From positions 306,853 to 370,852 of the forward strand of contig JANOQN010000068.1 of assembly GCA_031422315.1 (NCBI GenBank): DNA of 64,000 bases, read 5' to 3'. Of this stretch, positions 15,898 to 23,207 are shown piece by piece. Source of the DNA: JANNYA01 sp031422315 (GTDB lineage Bacteria > Pseudomonadota > Gammaproteobacteria > Xanthomonadales > SZUA-5). Made by a program: the position numbers and the translations under genes. Within the stretch, counting starts at the first letter, position 1. Each line of letters starts with the position of its first letter. Under the pieces are notes generated by a model that was not told the DNA's origin, made no database searches, and worked only from the letters and a program-made list of their open reading frames with translations.

Positions 15898-17370
15898 CTA
15901 TTTGGCGAACAAGGATAAGGCTTCTTCAAGTACGACGTCAGTATTTGTCTGAACAATCGGCGTGTCAATCGCTACATCTGGCACGACACCGCGTGCGCGT
16001 AAATCGCCGTTCAAGCGTACGATTTGAGCCTTCGGGTATCCTACAACGATGCCACTTCTGGACAGCGTGAACTGTTCCATCGCACCGTAGGTAGTTGCCA
16101 GATCGGAGGTCTCTTCTCCCACGATCTTGGCAACGCCCGAGTCTTGTGCGAGTGCTGCGACATTGGCGGTGTTTGAATAGTAATGACGATTAATCAGCAT
16201 AATGACCTGCCCTTGAAATCGCAGCTTGCTGGGCTGTGCCATCGGAAGCGGGAAATTGATTACCGTGCCCAGAGGGTTGGCGGCATATGCACGTGCCAAC
16301 TGATGGGAAATCGATCCCGCTTCGCTATCCGCTAAGCGCTTGGCATTAGAGTCGATGGTTTCTTGGCTAATGCGAATGTTAAAGCGAGAGGCAAATCGAA
16401 ACGGGCGTTCGAGCAAGTGGGCGAGCATGGCATCGCTGAAAGAGTTGTCACCGCCCGGATTGTTGCGCAGGTCAATTAAAAGCTTGGTGCACTTTTCGGT
16501 GCTGAATTTGGCGAATGCTTCCTCAATGAAACGAAGAAAGCTGCTGTTATCCCAGGGATTGCTGGCGTTCTCATCGGTATTGTAAAACGGCCCTGGACGT
16601 AAATACCCCACAGCATTGGCCAAAACGTGCGCTTCTCGCTCATTCCAGTCTGGCAGCAGCTGTTGGGCTTGCAGCTTTGAAAATGCCTCGGCTTCTGCTC
16701 GGCTGCGTGCGCTAATTTGAATTTCTTTTGGACGGGTGGTTTTTTGCTTGCCCTGAGCGCTGACGATCATAACTCGGAAGAATTTTCGAGTGCCTTTGCT
16801 ACGCCATAGCAGCGCCGAAAAAGAATGTTCCATCAGCGTGTCACGCATGTATTGATTGTCGGCACTGAGCCCATCCCAAAGCTCTGACAAAAGCGCGGGC
16901 ATGGGCTGTGCATCAATTTTGATGAGTTCATCGCCCAAAGCAATGCGCGAATCACCGCTGAAATTGGTTGTTACAAAGGCGCGTCCTTGCACAACCTGAA
17001 TGCCCAACGGAAACGCTTTTCCACCGTTTACTCGAAATTGTTCATAGGCCAATCCAGCCTCGTCTATACGCGCATGAGCAACTCGGCCAAAGGCTACGAA
17101 GCGCTGAAATCGTTCGCGCACCTCGGTTAGCGGCAAAGGGCGATCAAAGCCTTTGCGCATCCGCTGATAGAGCCGGTCATAATCGGGTTTAGCCCGCCGC
17201 GCATACAGGTCAAAATGTGCCTTTTGCAGGCGCTGGTAAAGCTCTTCAAAGTCGGCTCGAATAGTAGTAACGTTTAGCCATGTTGGCTCATTTGCAACTC
17301 GGGTGGCGCTAAACGTCGTTTCTTTAAGAAAAAACAATGCCGCTAGTAATGCCAATACTCGAATCAACAT
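15898..17370 (-). CDS. Secreted S41 family (C-terminal processing-like) peptidase
   Basis: 490 aa. A signal peptide (about 1-21) predicts a periplasmic enzyme. A PDZ-like central part (GIQVVQGRAFVTTNFSGDSRIALGDELIKIDAQ, about 122-155) precedes the tail-specific protease core, KLLIDLRNNPGGDNSFSDAMLAHLLERP at about 309-336, which contains the catalytic serine region; the family lysine falls in the following GQVIMLINRHYYSNTANVAALAQD segment, where the usual Ser-Ala-Ser/Lys arrangement is altered (YYSNTANVAAL). It resembles the secreted S41 proteins of unknown substrate rather than CtpA/Prc. Divergent from the CadC-like regulator at 17515, which may control it. Confidence 0.82.
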   Translation of the reverse strand: MLIRVLALLAALFFLKETTFSATRVANEPTWLNVTTIRADFEELYQRLQKAHFDLYARRAKPDYDRLYQRMRKGFDRPLPLTEVRERFQRFVAFGRVAHARIDEAGLAYEQFRVNGGKAFPLGIQVVQGRAFVTTNFSGDSRIALGDELIKIDAQPMPALLSELWDGLSADNQYMRDTLMEHSFSALLWRSKGTRKFFRVMIVSAQGKQKTTRPKEIQISARSRAEAEAFSKLQAQQLLPDWNEREAHVLANAVGYLRPGPFYNTDENASNPWDNSSFLRFIEEAFAKFSTEKCTKLLIDLRNNPGGDNSFSDAMLAHLLERPFRFASRFNIRISQETIDSNAKRLADSEAGSISHQLARAYAANPLGTVINFPLPMAQPSKLRFQGQVIMLINRHYYSNTANVAALAQDSGVAKIVGEETSDLATTYGAMEQFTLSRSGIVVGYPKAQIVRLNGDLRARGVVPDVAIDTPIVQTNTDVVLEEALSLFAK

Positions 17371-17514
17371 TTTGATGTCTCGTTGGTTGAAGCGCGTAGC
17401 AGAACCCTAGTGTCCAGCACGGCGATTGCGGCATCATTGCTCGCAACTTTAGGAAAACCCAATGATACTTTTCTCCTTTTTTCCTGACCAAATCATTTTC
17501 CGGGCAGCTCGGCT

Positions 17515-18858
17515 ATGAGCGCATCCATATTCGATAACCAAACCAGCCAAGGCAATGTATTGCGCTTTGGAACTTGGTTCGCGCATCGCGACTCCGGCGA
17601 ACTACACGGGCTTGAAAAAGTACAGCGCCTGGAGCCCAAAGTTATGGCGCTGTTGTGGCTGCTGGCAACGCATAGCAATCGCGTTTTCAGTCGCGATGAG
17701 CTGATGCAATTAATTTGGCCCGGGCTTGTTGTTGGCGAGGACACTTTGGCGCGCGCCGTTTTTAAGCTACGCAAAGCCTTGAATGATGACGCAAAGGCAC
17801 CACGCTATGTGGATACGCTGCCCAAGCTCGGCTATCGCTTTATCTGTCCGATTAACCAGTCAACGTCTTCCATCCATTTGATCGCACCCTTGACCGACCC
17901 AACATCCGCGCCGCCAATGCCAATTGCAAACGTGCACCCTCAGGCAGATGTGCGTTTGCGACGAAGCCGATTTGCCGCTGGGTTTACCGCAATTGGGTTG
18001 ATTGCCATGCTAACTTGGTATCTTTCGCCGACGCTGATTCGCAGCCCTGCTGAAGTAGGCAGGGTCGCTGCAAATGTGGGGCTAATGACGCAGCGCGGGA
18101 ACGACTATTACGCGCAGTATTCCCAGCACGACAATCAAGCTGCGATTGAACTTTATGAGCGCGTTATTGCCATGCAGCCGCAGCACGCGCCAGCTTATGC
18201 GGGTTTAGCAAATGCGCTGATTCAAACGGTGATTCGCTGGCACGATGATCCAGCGCGAGATAACAAGCAAGCATACAGTCGCCTGCGCGATGCGTTGCAA
18301 CGCGGCCTGACAAAAACACCTTGGGCGCAAGCTTCAATCGAGCGGGCAATGCTTATGGCTAATCGCGCGGTCGAGTTGGCGCCTCGCAGCGCCGGGAGCT
18401 ATAAAGCACTGGGTTTCGTATTGAGCGCCAAGCATGATTTCCACGGCGCACTTGTGGCCTACGAGCGTTCACTGGCTTTAGACCCAGACGCATGGGGAGC
18501 AATGATCAACATTGCAGATTTGCTCGACGCCACCGGCCATAATCGCGACGCCCTGCAGTACTTAGAAGCAGCCTTTGCTGCGATGACGCGGAGCTACCAA
18601 GCACAGTACGCACAAATTCAACCTTGGTATGCGGAAATCGCGGGTTTGATCGGTGAGCGGCATCAAATTTTGAAGCAACTTGACCAAGCTGAGCTTTGGT
18701 ATCGGCGCACGTTACAGATCGCCCCTTTTGAACCCAAGGCAAGTGCAAAACTCGCTACTCTATTGCGACTTTCTGGCCGTGAGGCTGAGGCGCAGGATGT
18801 CTGTGCACGTTCTTTGCGAGCGGCTGCGTCTGCCAGCAAAGCGCCGTGCAGCGTCTAA
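17515..18858 (+). CDS. CadC/ToxR-like winged-helix regulator with membrane segment and TPR domain
   Basis: 447 aa. An OmpR-type winged helix lies at about 12-112 (ELHGLEKVQRLEPKVMALLWLLATHSNRVFSRDELMQLIWPG, then RYVDTLPKLGYRFIC). A basic linker leads to one membrane helix at about 150-172, and the rest (about 180-440) is periplasmic with several TPR-like repeats (AAIELYERVIAMQPQHAPAYAGLANAL; GALVAYERSLALDPDAWGAMINIADLL). This is the one-component membrane-bound regulator design of CadC, sensing outside and binding DNA inside. It shares a 144-bp divergent promoter region with the S41 protease gene, its likely target. Start ATG 17515 follows weak ribosome-site sequence. Confidence 0.88.
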   Translation: MSASIFDNQTSQGNVLRFGTWFAHRDSGELHGLEKVQRLEPKVMALLWLLATHSNRVFSRDELMQLIWPGLVVGEDTLARAVFKLRKALNDDAKAPRYVDTLPKLGYRFICPINQSTSSIHLIAPLTDPTSAPPMPIANVHPQADVRLRRSRFAAGFTAIGLIAMLTWYLSPTLIRSPAEVGRVAANVGLMTQRGNDYYAQYSQHDNQAAIELYERVIAMQPQHAPAYAGLANALIQTVIRWHDDPARDNKQAYSRLRDALQRGLTKTPWAQASIERAMLMANRAVELAPRSAGSYKALGFVLSAKHDFHGALVAYERSLALDPDAWGAMINIADLLDATGHNRDALQYLEAAFAAMTRSYQAQYAQIQPWYAEIAGLIGERHQILKQLDQAELWYRRTLQIAPFEPKASAKLATLLRLSGREAEAQDVCARSLRAAASASKAPCSV

Positions 18859-18890
18859 CTGAAAACTGTGCGCGTATTTCATTCTAAGCC

Positions 18891-19073
18891 CTAATTCCCC
18901 AATACCACATTCAACAATCTAGCCAAGCGCCCACCCGCTATTAGCAGCTGCTTTTCCGCAACCGGCAAAAACGTATCTATGTATCCGAGCTTGAGCTTGC
19001 GGCTTTTTGGATATAGTGGCACGGCGCGCAGCAGCTTGTAGGATTCCAGCGCAAAATCCAGCGCGGGGTCGCT
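18891..19073 (-). pseudogene. C-terminal fragment of an S1/P1 nuclease gene
   Basis: About 60 codons on the minus strand ending ...FLPVAEKQLLIAGGRLARLLN match the C-terminal helix of S1/P1-type secreted nucleases (x-x-Q-L-x-x-A-G-x-R-L-A-x-x-L-N), with an upstream ALESYKLL corresponding to the W-x-x-E-S helix. The catalytic N-terminal zinc site is missing and the reading frame runs directly into transposase-like sequence, so this is a remnant left by an insertion or deletion. Confidence 0.5.
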
Positions 19074-19380
19074 GGATTTTTTCAGTGAACCAATGCCTTT
19101 AACGCGCCCAGTGCAATGATCTTTATGCAGCCCAAGTTGGGTCAATGCCTTTGGCTCCGTCGATTCAATCCGCCCACTTTTTCCGCCATGCCATTGCGCC
19201 CGGTAAAATCGACTAAGTCGATGCGTTCGGCAATGGTCAGCGTCGGCACATTCAACGATTTGACGCCGGTCAGCGGCATGAGCTGCTTACTCGCTTTGGT
19301 TTTATGGCGCAAAATTTCCAGGACTCGCGCTCTGATTCTGGTATATCGCGCAGTGCTGATGACGACGCATTGCGGGCAAA
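19074..19380 (-). pseudogene. Frameshifted fragment of a Y1 (IS200/REP-type) transposase-like gene
   Basis: The stretch TKASKQLMPLTGVKS...LTIAERIDLVDFTGR resembles the region after the catalytic domain of REP-associated tyrosine transposases (LMPL-x-G, then L-x-L-V-D-W-T-G-R). The matching continuation STEPKALTQLGLHKDHCTGRVKGIGS lies in a different frame, so at least one frameshift separates the halves near 19160. It has no catalytic histidine pair or tyrosine and ends at the nuclease fragment. Identification rests on motif memory, hence the moderate confidence. Confidence 0.45.
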
Positions 19381-19388
19381 GCGTGGTT

Positions 19389-19589
19389 CTAGCGGTTCCC
19401 TGATCTACCAGCCATAGCCATGCTACTGATTTGTGCGACGGTTTGACTAGGCCAAAGGTTTTGTTGCCACTGGGTGTAGTCGAAGGGCTCACGCAAGATA
19501 AGACTTATAAACCGCTCAGCTTGGACTACTCCCAGTGCAATGACTAATGCTTCTACACCTTTAACTCGTATTTCAGTATCTGTAATCAT
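19389..19589 (-). CDS. Antitoxin-like protein paired with a PIN toxin
   Basis: 66 aa: MITDTEIRVKGVEALVIALG, then VQAERFISLILREPFDYTQW. This compact helical protein has the pattern (M-I-T-D-x-E-x-R-x-x-G-x-x-A-L, then A-E-R-F-I-x-L-I-x-R-E-P-F-D-Y-T-x-W) of small proteins found next to PIN-domain genes in many bacteria. Its ATG overlaps the toxin stop by four bases, so the toxin is translated first and the antitoxin is coupled to it, the reverse of the usual vapBC order. It presumably neutralises the PIN ribonuclease by binding; a DNA-binding fold is not obvious. The last residues run into decayed transposase DNA. Confidence 0.75.
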   Translation of the reverse strand: MITDTEIRVKGVEALVIALGVVQAERFISLILREPFDYTQWQQNLWPSQTVAQISSMAMAGRSGNR

Positions 19590-20020
19590 GGATTTAACAT
19601 CTTTATGAAGCTCATTGGGTTGAGCGCTACTAATTTATTTCGAACGCTTAGTTTTTTGAGTGGTTTTATATCAGCGGATAAAAAATAATCTGCTCCGCCT
19701 TCTATAGCGCAAGCTACATGCAACGCGTCTTTGGCGCTCAGTCCATGATTTACGAATTGTGTTGCGTTTGAAATTATGGGTAAAGTCTCTTCTATATCTA
19801 GGCTTGCAATATTCCGCCATTTTTCAATTGCCAGCTTTCTTTCAAGGAATGGGTTCTGGCCGTTCTCAAAATCAAGAATGTATAACCAAACAAGCTTTAA
19901 TTCTTTGTTTTTTATTCGCTCTTGTATATTGAGTTTAGCCTCTGTTTCAATACGCACAAGAATGTTTGACTGGTCGTCAAATGGCCTGTTAAACATGCAA
20001 TTATCGAGATAAACTTTCAT
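19586..20020 (-). CDS. PIN domain toxin (VapC-like ribonuclease)
   Basis: 144 aa from the ATG at 20020; a GTG at 20029 would add three residues. It opens MKVYLDNCMFNRPFDDQ, with the first acidic residue of the PIN active site, and closes with SAKDALHVACAIEGGADYFLSADIKPLKK, giving the D-x-x-H and final Asp ligands. PIN domains cut RNA with Mg2+ or Mn2+. This long-N-terminal form (NRPFDD) is the type paired with the short protein encoded immediately downstream, overlapping by four bases. The gene is visibly richer in A+T than its neighbours, which suggests horizontal acquisition. No signal or membrane segment. Confidence 0.82.
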   Translation of the reverse strand: MKVYLDNCMFNRPFDDQSNILVRIETEAKLNIQERIKNKELKLVWLYILDFENGQNPFLERKLAIEKWRNIASLDIEETLPIISNATQFVNHGLSAKDALHVACAIEGGADYFLSADIKPLKKLSVRNKLVALNPMSFIKMLNP

Positions 20021-20221
20021 TGAGCTCACAAATTGTCATAAGTTTTAATATTAAAAAACCGCTATCTCTTAATTCGGCCAATCTGCCGCCCCAAGTCGGA
20101 TGATAGCGCGATACCGCCAAAGGCCACAGAGGCGGCTGGAATTTTTAGTTGCTAAGCTTCGGTGCCATTTGCCATCGCCGCTTAAATTTTTCTTGCAGCC
20201 CAGTGAATCCAGCTTTTGGCA

Positions 20222-21004
20222 TTAACCATCAAACGGCAGCTGCGCCAGCATCCGTTTTAGCGCGAAATGCCGATAGCTGTGCAAAAGATGCTGGCGAATC
20301 TCAAATTCGTCAAAATGCGCCTGTAAATCTAAAGCAATCCAGCCGCGATGGCCAAGAAAGGCGGGTACGTGAAATCTTGGATCGTCCAGCAAAGCACTTT
20401 GCGCCTCGCCGCCTACCCAAAATGCCAGCGCTAGTTTTTGTTCGCTCACTAATAACTGCGCGAACGTGCGCTTGGCGGCACACCAGACCGGATTGCCAAA
20501 TTGCTTTGACTCCGCACATTCCGGCCATGCCATACACATCGCGCGCAGTGTTCGTAACATGTTTTGTGTAGCCGCTGAGTTGAGCGGGTCAAGATGCTCA
20601 AGTGCTACGTGCGTGGGCTCAACAAATGTCGGCGGCGCAATAATTTGGCCGTGCAGTTTCGCAGGCGCGGAATTGAGGTAGGCTTCGTGCACAAAATCAT
20701 AAATATGCGACCACGCCAAACCGCGATCCAAGCGAACGCCCAACCAGCCGCGCGGGCCAAGATACGGCGGTACGAAATACGGCGCTTCAGGGTCAAATAT
20801 GCCTTCAGTCCACCTCGCTTGCGCCCCGGCCGGCGCATTGACCCACACCGCAATGCGGAGATCGCCGTGAAAATGCGCGGCATAAAGCGCGAATATCTTG
20901 CCCTTGCGCACGCGAAAATTTGGCGCACTGTGCGATACAAATTCTTCGGCTTCCGGAAAGCCTAAACAAATTTTTTGTAGCGTTTCATATAGCGGATTGC
21001 TCAT
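20222..21004 (-). CDS. MmcQ/YjbR family protein with two tandem domains
   Basis: 260 aa built of two YjbR-like units. Unit 1 (about 1-120): ETLQKICLGFPEAEEFVSHSAPNFRVRKGKIFALY, then YFVPPYLGPRGWLGVRLD. Unit 2 (about 140-258): LRAMCMAWPECAESKQFGNPVWCAAKRTFAQLL, then FHVPAFLGHRGWIALDL. Each has the characteristic PE-E or PE-x, F-x-x-P and LG-x-x-GW elements of this CyaY-like fold, whose DNA-related role is only suspected. Usual family members have one domain of about 120 residues. A degenerate copy of the first 200 bp, including upstream sequence, lies at 15602-15800. Confidence 0.85.
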   Translation of the reverse strand: MSNPLYETLQKICLGFPEAEEFVSHSAPNFRVRKGKIFALYAAHFHGDLRIAVWVNAPAGAQARWTEGIFDPEAPYFVPPYLGPRGWLGVRLDRGLAWSHIYDFVHEAYLNSAPAKLHGQIIAPPTFVEPTHVALEHLDPLNSAATQNMLRTLRAMCMAWPECAESKQFGNPVWCAAKRTFAQLLVSEQKLALAFWVGGEAQSALLDDPRFHVPAFLGHRGWIALDLQAHFDEFEIRQHLLHSYRHFALKRMLAQLPFDG

Positions 21005-21230
21005 TCGTGTTAGGCCAATTTTGAGTCCGATACTTTAACCGAGTTGATCTTTGAGATTGCGCCAGAAGCGTGCGCTCAAGTATCTAGTATCTACCGTTCC
21101 TCGCATTCCAGAATCTGCCAAAGGCCTTATCTTTCCTGCTGTACGCAGTGAAAACAAAAATTCAAATTCTGCGTAAACCTCACATCCTACGGTCGCATAC
21201 TGCCACCAACTTTTTGACCGTAAGTAAGCT

Positions 21231-21677
21231 ATGGCAATTGACAATCAAACGATTATTAGCGCGATGCTCGCACCGGCGCTATTGATGGCCGCTACCGGTT
21301 CGCTGCTCGTGTCAGCGAACGCGAGGTTGGCGCGCGTGGTGGATCGACTGCGTACGCTGATCGTAGCGTGGGAACAGGACGCGCCTGATCGCAGCGAACG
21401 TGACAGTCAAATCACCAGGCACCGCCGCCGCGCCGCGCTGGTGTTGCGCGCCTGTTGGATGTTGTATGCCGCGTTAGGGTGTTTTGTGGGAACCAGCCTT
21501 GCATTGGCCTTCGATGCATTGCTGGGGTTCCAGCTCGGCACGGTGGCGACTGTGCTTGCGATTTTGGGAATGCTCTGCTTGCTGAGCGCTAGTTTCGCAA
21601 TGGGACTGGAGGTGAGCCTTTCGGTGCGCAGTTTTGATGAAGAGTTAGACCAAGAGCTTTCGCGTAAGCGCGGTTGA
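21231..21677 (+). CDS. DUF2721 membrane protein
   Basis: 148 aa. The N-terminus IISAMLAPALLMAATGSLLVSANARLARVVDRLRTL is the signature of DUF2721 (PF11026), with the first membrane helix at about 10-30, a cytoplasmic charged helix at about 35-65, and two more membrane helices at about 68-92 and 100-122. Probably an inner-membrane protein of unknown role. It is followed 57 bp later by a hypothetical gene on the same strand and may form an operon with it. The upstream 200 bp contain the diverging YjbR promoter region. Confidence 0.85.
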   Translation: MAIDNQTIISAMLAPALLMAATGSLLVSANARLARVVDRLRTLIVAWEQDAPDRSERDSQITRHRRRAALVLRACWMLYAALGCFVGTSLALAFDALLGFQLGTVATVLAILGMLCLLSASFAMGLEVSLSVRSFDEELDQELSRKRG

Positions 21678-21734
21678 GCGCCTTGGGCTTGCAAAAAACC
21701 AGCGATCATCCGGCCTCGAAAGGAAATCGAATCT

Positions 21735-22319
21735 ATGAAGAAGGCGAATAGCAACAACGACGAAATGAAGACCGAATGTACGCAATCGCGGCTGCATTTC
21801 GTTGATGGGCAGTTGCTTAGGGTCGAGGAAGTACCTGTCATTGAACCATTGGCGATTCCTGCGCAGCCGATCGTGGTGCCGCTTGATCACACTGGAGACT
21901 TCAGGCGCGATCTAGAGCCTGATCCGCAGGTCTATCGAAATTTTTGCCTAAGTCTGCAAGCCGATTTGGACAGCTTAGCGGCAGAAGTTAATCCCGAAAA
22001 ACGCGCGCACCGCACGTTCGATTTAATTGATCGCATCGAAGGCGGCCACAGCTGGCAGATATCGCATATTCGCTGCGCAATCAAGCTTTGGGTTAAGCAG
22101 CTTGACGACACTCAGAACCAGAACGCGTGGCGAGCATTGGACTTGCTTGCGATGGTTGGCCACCAAATTACATCAATTAGCGACTATCAGCCGCTCATCG
22201 ATTGGCTTGAAAATTCGGATGATCCTAATGCCCGAGCCGGTGGAATCACGATACTTCGGCACGCAAATTCAAAGCTGTATGCCAAAACGATAGCAAGGCT
22301 GGGCGCTGTTGGCGATTAG
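21735..22319 (+). CDS. Hypothetical protein
   Basis: 194 aa with a good AAAGGAAA ribosome site before the ATG at 21735. No recognised domain. The N-terminal 60 residues are probably flexible (PVIEPLAIPAQPIVVPLDHTGD); residues about 65-190 look helical and acidic, with repeated Trp/Leu spacing (NAWRALDLLAMVGHQ; QPLIDWLENSDDPNARAGGITILRHA) that recalls HEAT-like helical pairs. No signal peptide, membrane segment or metal motif. Downstream of the DUF2721 gene and upstream of a toxin-antitoxin pair; context gives no function. Confidence 0.65.
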   Translation: MKKANSNNDEMKTECTQSRLHFVDGQLLRVEEVPVIEPLAIPAQPIVVPLDHTGDFRRDLEPDPQVYRNFCLSLQADLDSLAAEVNPEKRAHRTFDLIDRIEGGHSWQISHIRCAIKLWVKQLDDTQNQNAWRALDLLAMVGHQITSISDYQPLIDWLENSDDPNARAGGITILRHANSKLYAKTIARLGAVGD

Positions 22320-22530
22320 GTTATCCTTGGTTAGGAGTCCTAGGACTTGGCCTCCAGTTTCAAGTCCACGCAGACGCAGCAAAATTGCCGCGATTCAAGT
22401 TTTGAGCGCATTGCAGACCAAGGGCCGGACAGGTTACGACTACCTTTAGCTTGCATCGCATGGTTCAAGGCTGGCGATGCGTGCAGTAATGCCATACACT
22501 GTAAAAATGTCAATTTTGGCGAGTATCTCC

Positions 22531-22779
22531 ATGCTGCAAGCAAAAGCAATTTTAAAAGAAGGTGGCAGGGTAGTCCTGCCTGTTGCGTTTCGAAATGCGA
22601 TGAAAATTGTAGAGGGCGACACACTCGTTTTCGAACTGGACGGTGATGAATTAAAAATTCGGTCAGCCGCAAACGCGGTAACTCGCCTGCAGCAGCGCTG
22701 GAAATCATTGAATACCGGCGACAAGCTTGCGTCAGATATTTTGATAAGCGAACGAAGAGCGGAAGCTGCAGTTGAGTAG
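22531..22779 (+). CDS. AbrB/MazE-type (SpoVT fold) antitoxin
   Basis: 82 aa from the ATG at 22531 (GGCGAG upstream); in-frame starts at 22507 and 22477 exist but lengthen the protein beyond the family start. MLQAKAILKEGGRVVLPVAFRNAMKIVEGDTLVFELDGDELKI is a clean swapped-hairpin AbrB DNA-binding domain (G-R-V-V-L-P-x-x-x-R). The C-terminal 35 residues would wrap the toxin. It overlaps the PIN toxin gene by eight bases, so the pair is a vapBC-type module with antitoxin first, autoregulated through the AbrB domain as in related modules. Confidence 0.88.
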   Translation: MLQAKAILKEGGRVVLPVAFRNAMKIVEGDTLVFELDGDELKIRSAANAVTRLQQRWKSLNTGDKLASDILISERRAEAAVE

Positions 22780-23161
22780 CTTTGTGTTGGATGCCTCTGC
22801 TTTACTTTGCCTTATCAACGGCGAACCGGGCGCAGAAAGCGTGCAGCGGATTTTGAAAGACTGCACAATCAGCGCGGTTAACGTTGCTGAAGTCATCGCT
22901 AAGCGTATCGATTTTGGCGATGCGTATGCTCAGCTAGTTAAAGACATTTCGGATCTTGATTTAGAAATTGTCAACATGGATTTTTTGCAAGCCGCATTAT
23001 CCGGTCAAATGCGCGCGCAGACTAAGAGCGCCGGGCTTTCCCTGGGTGATAGAGCCTGTTTAGCGCTGGCAAAACACACGGGCGCTACTGCGCTGACGAG
23101 TGATCAAGCGTGGCTTTCAGTGGCTGACGAGCTCGGAATTTCAATTCAGCTTGTGCGTTGA
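22772..23161 (+). CDS. VapC-type PIN domain toxin
   Basis: 129 aa starting at a TTG (22772) inside the antitoxin gene. Acidic site residues are in place: FVLDASALLCLINGEPG (Asp 7), AVNVAEVIAKRIDFG (Glu near residue 41), LSLGDRACLALAKHTGATALTSDQAW (Asp near 94 and a second near 113). This is the usual ribonuclease toxin of vapBC modules. Ribosome access is through coupling to the preceding AbrB-type antitoxin. A second, unrelated PIN pair with inverted gene order lies 2.5 kb away at 19389-20020. Confidence 0.9.
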   Translation: MSSFVLDASALLCLINGEPGAESVQRILKDCTISAVNVAEVIAKRIDFGDAYAQLVKDISDLDLEIVNMDFLQAALSGQMRAQTKSAGLSLGDRACLALAKHTGATALTSDQAWLSVADELGISIQLVR

Positions 23162-23207
23162 CTGTTCGGGTAAAGCGGGCAACGAAAAAATGGCACTCAA
23201 CCGCCCT

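Noticed and set aside
19142..19492. Intact 116-aa gene on the minus strand
   Set aside because: Its transposase-like part continues in another frame, so it is better read as a frameshifted remnant overlapping the antitoxin end.
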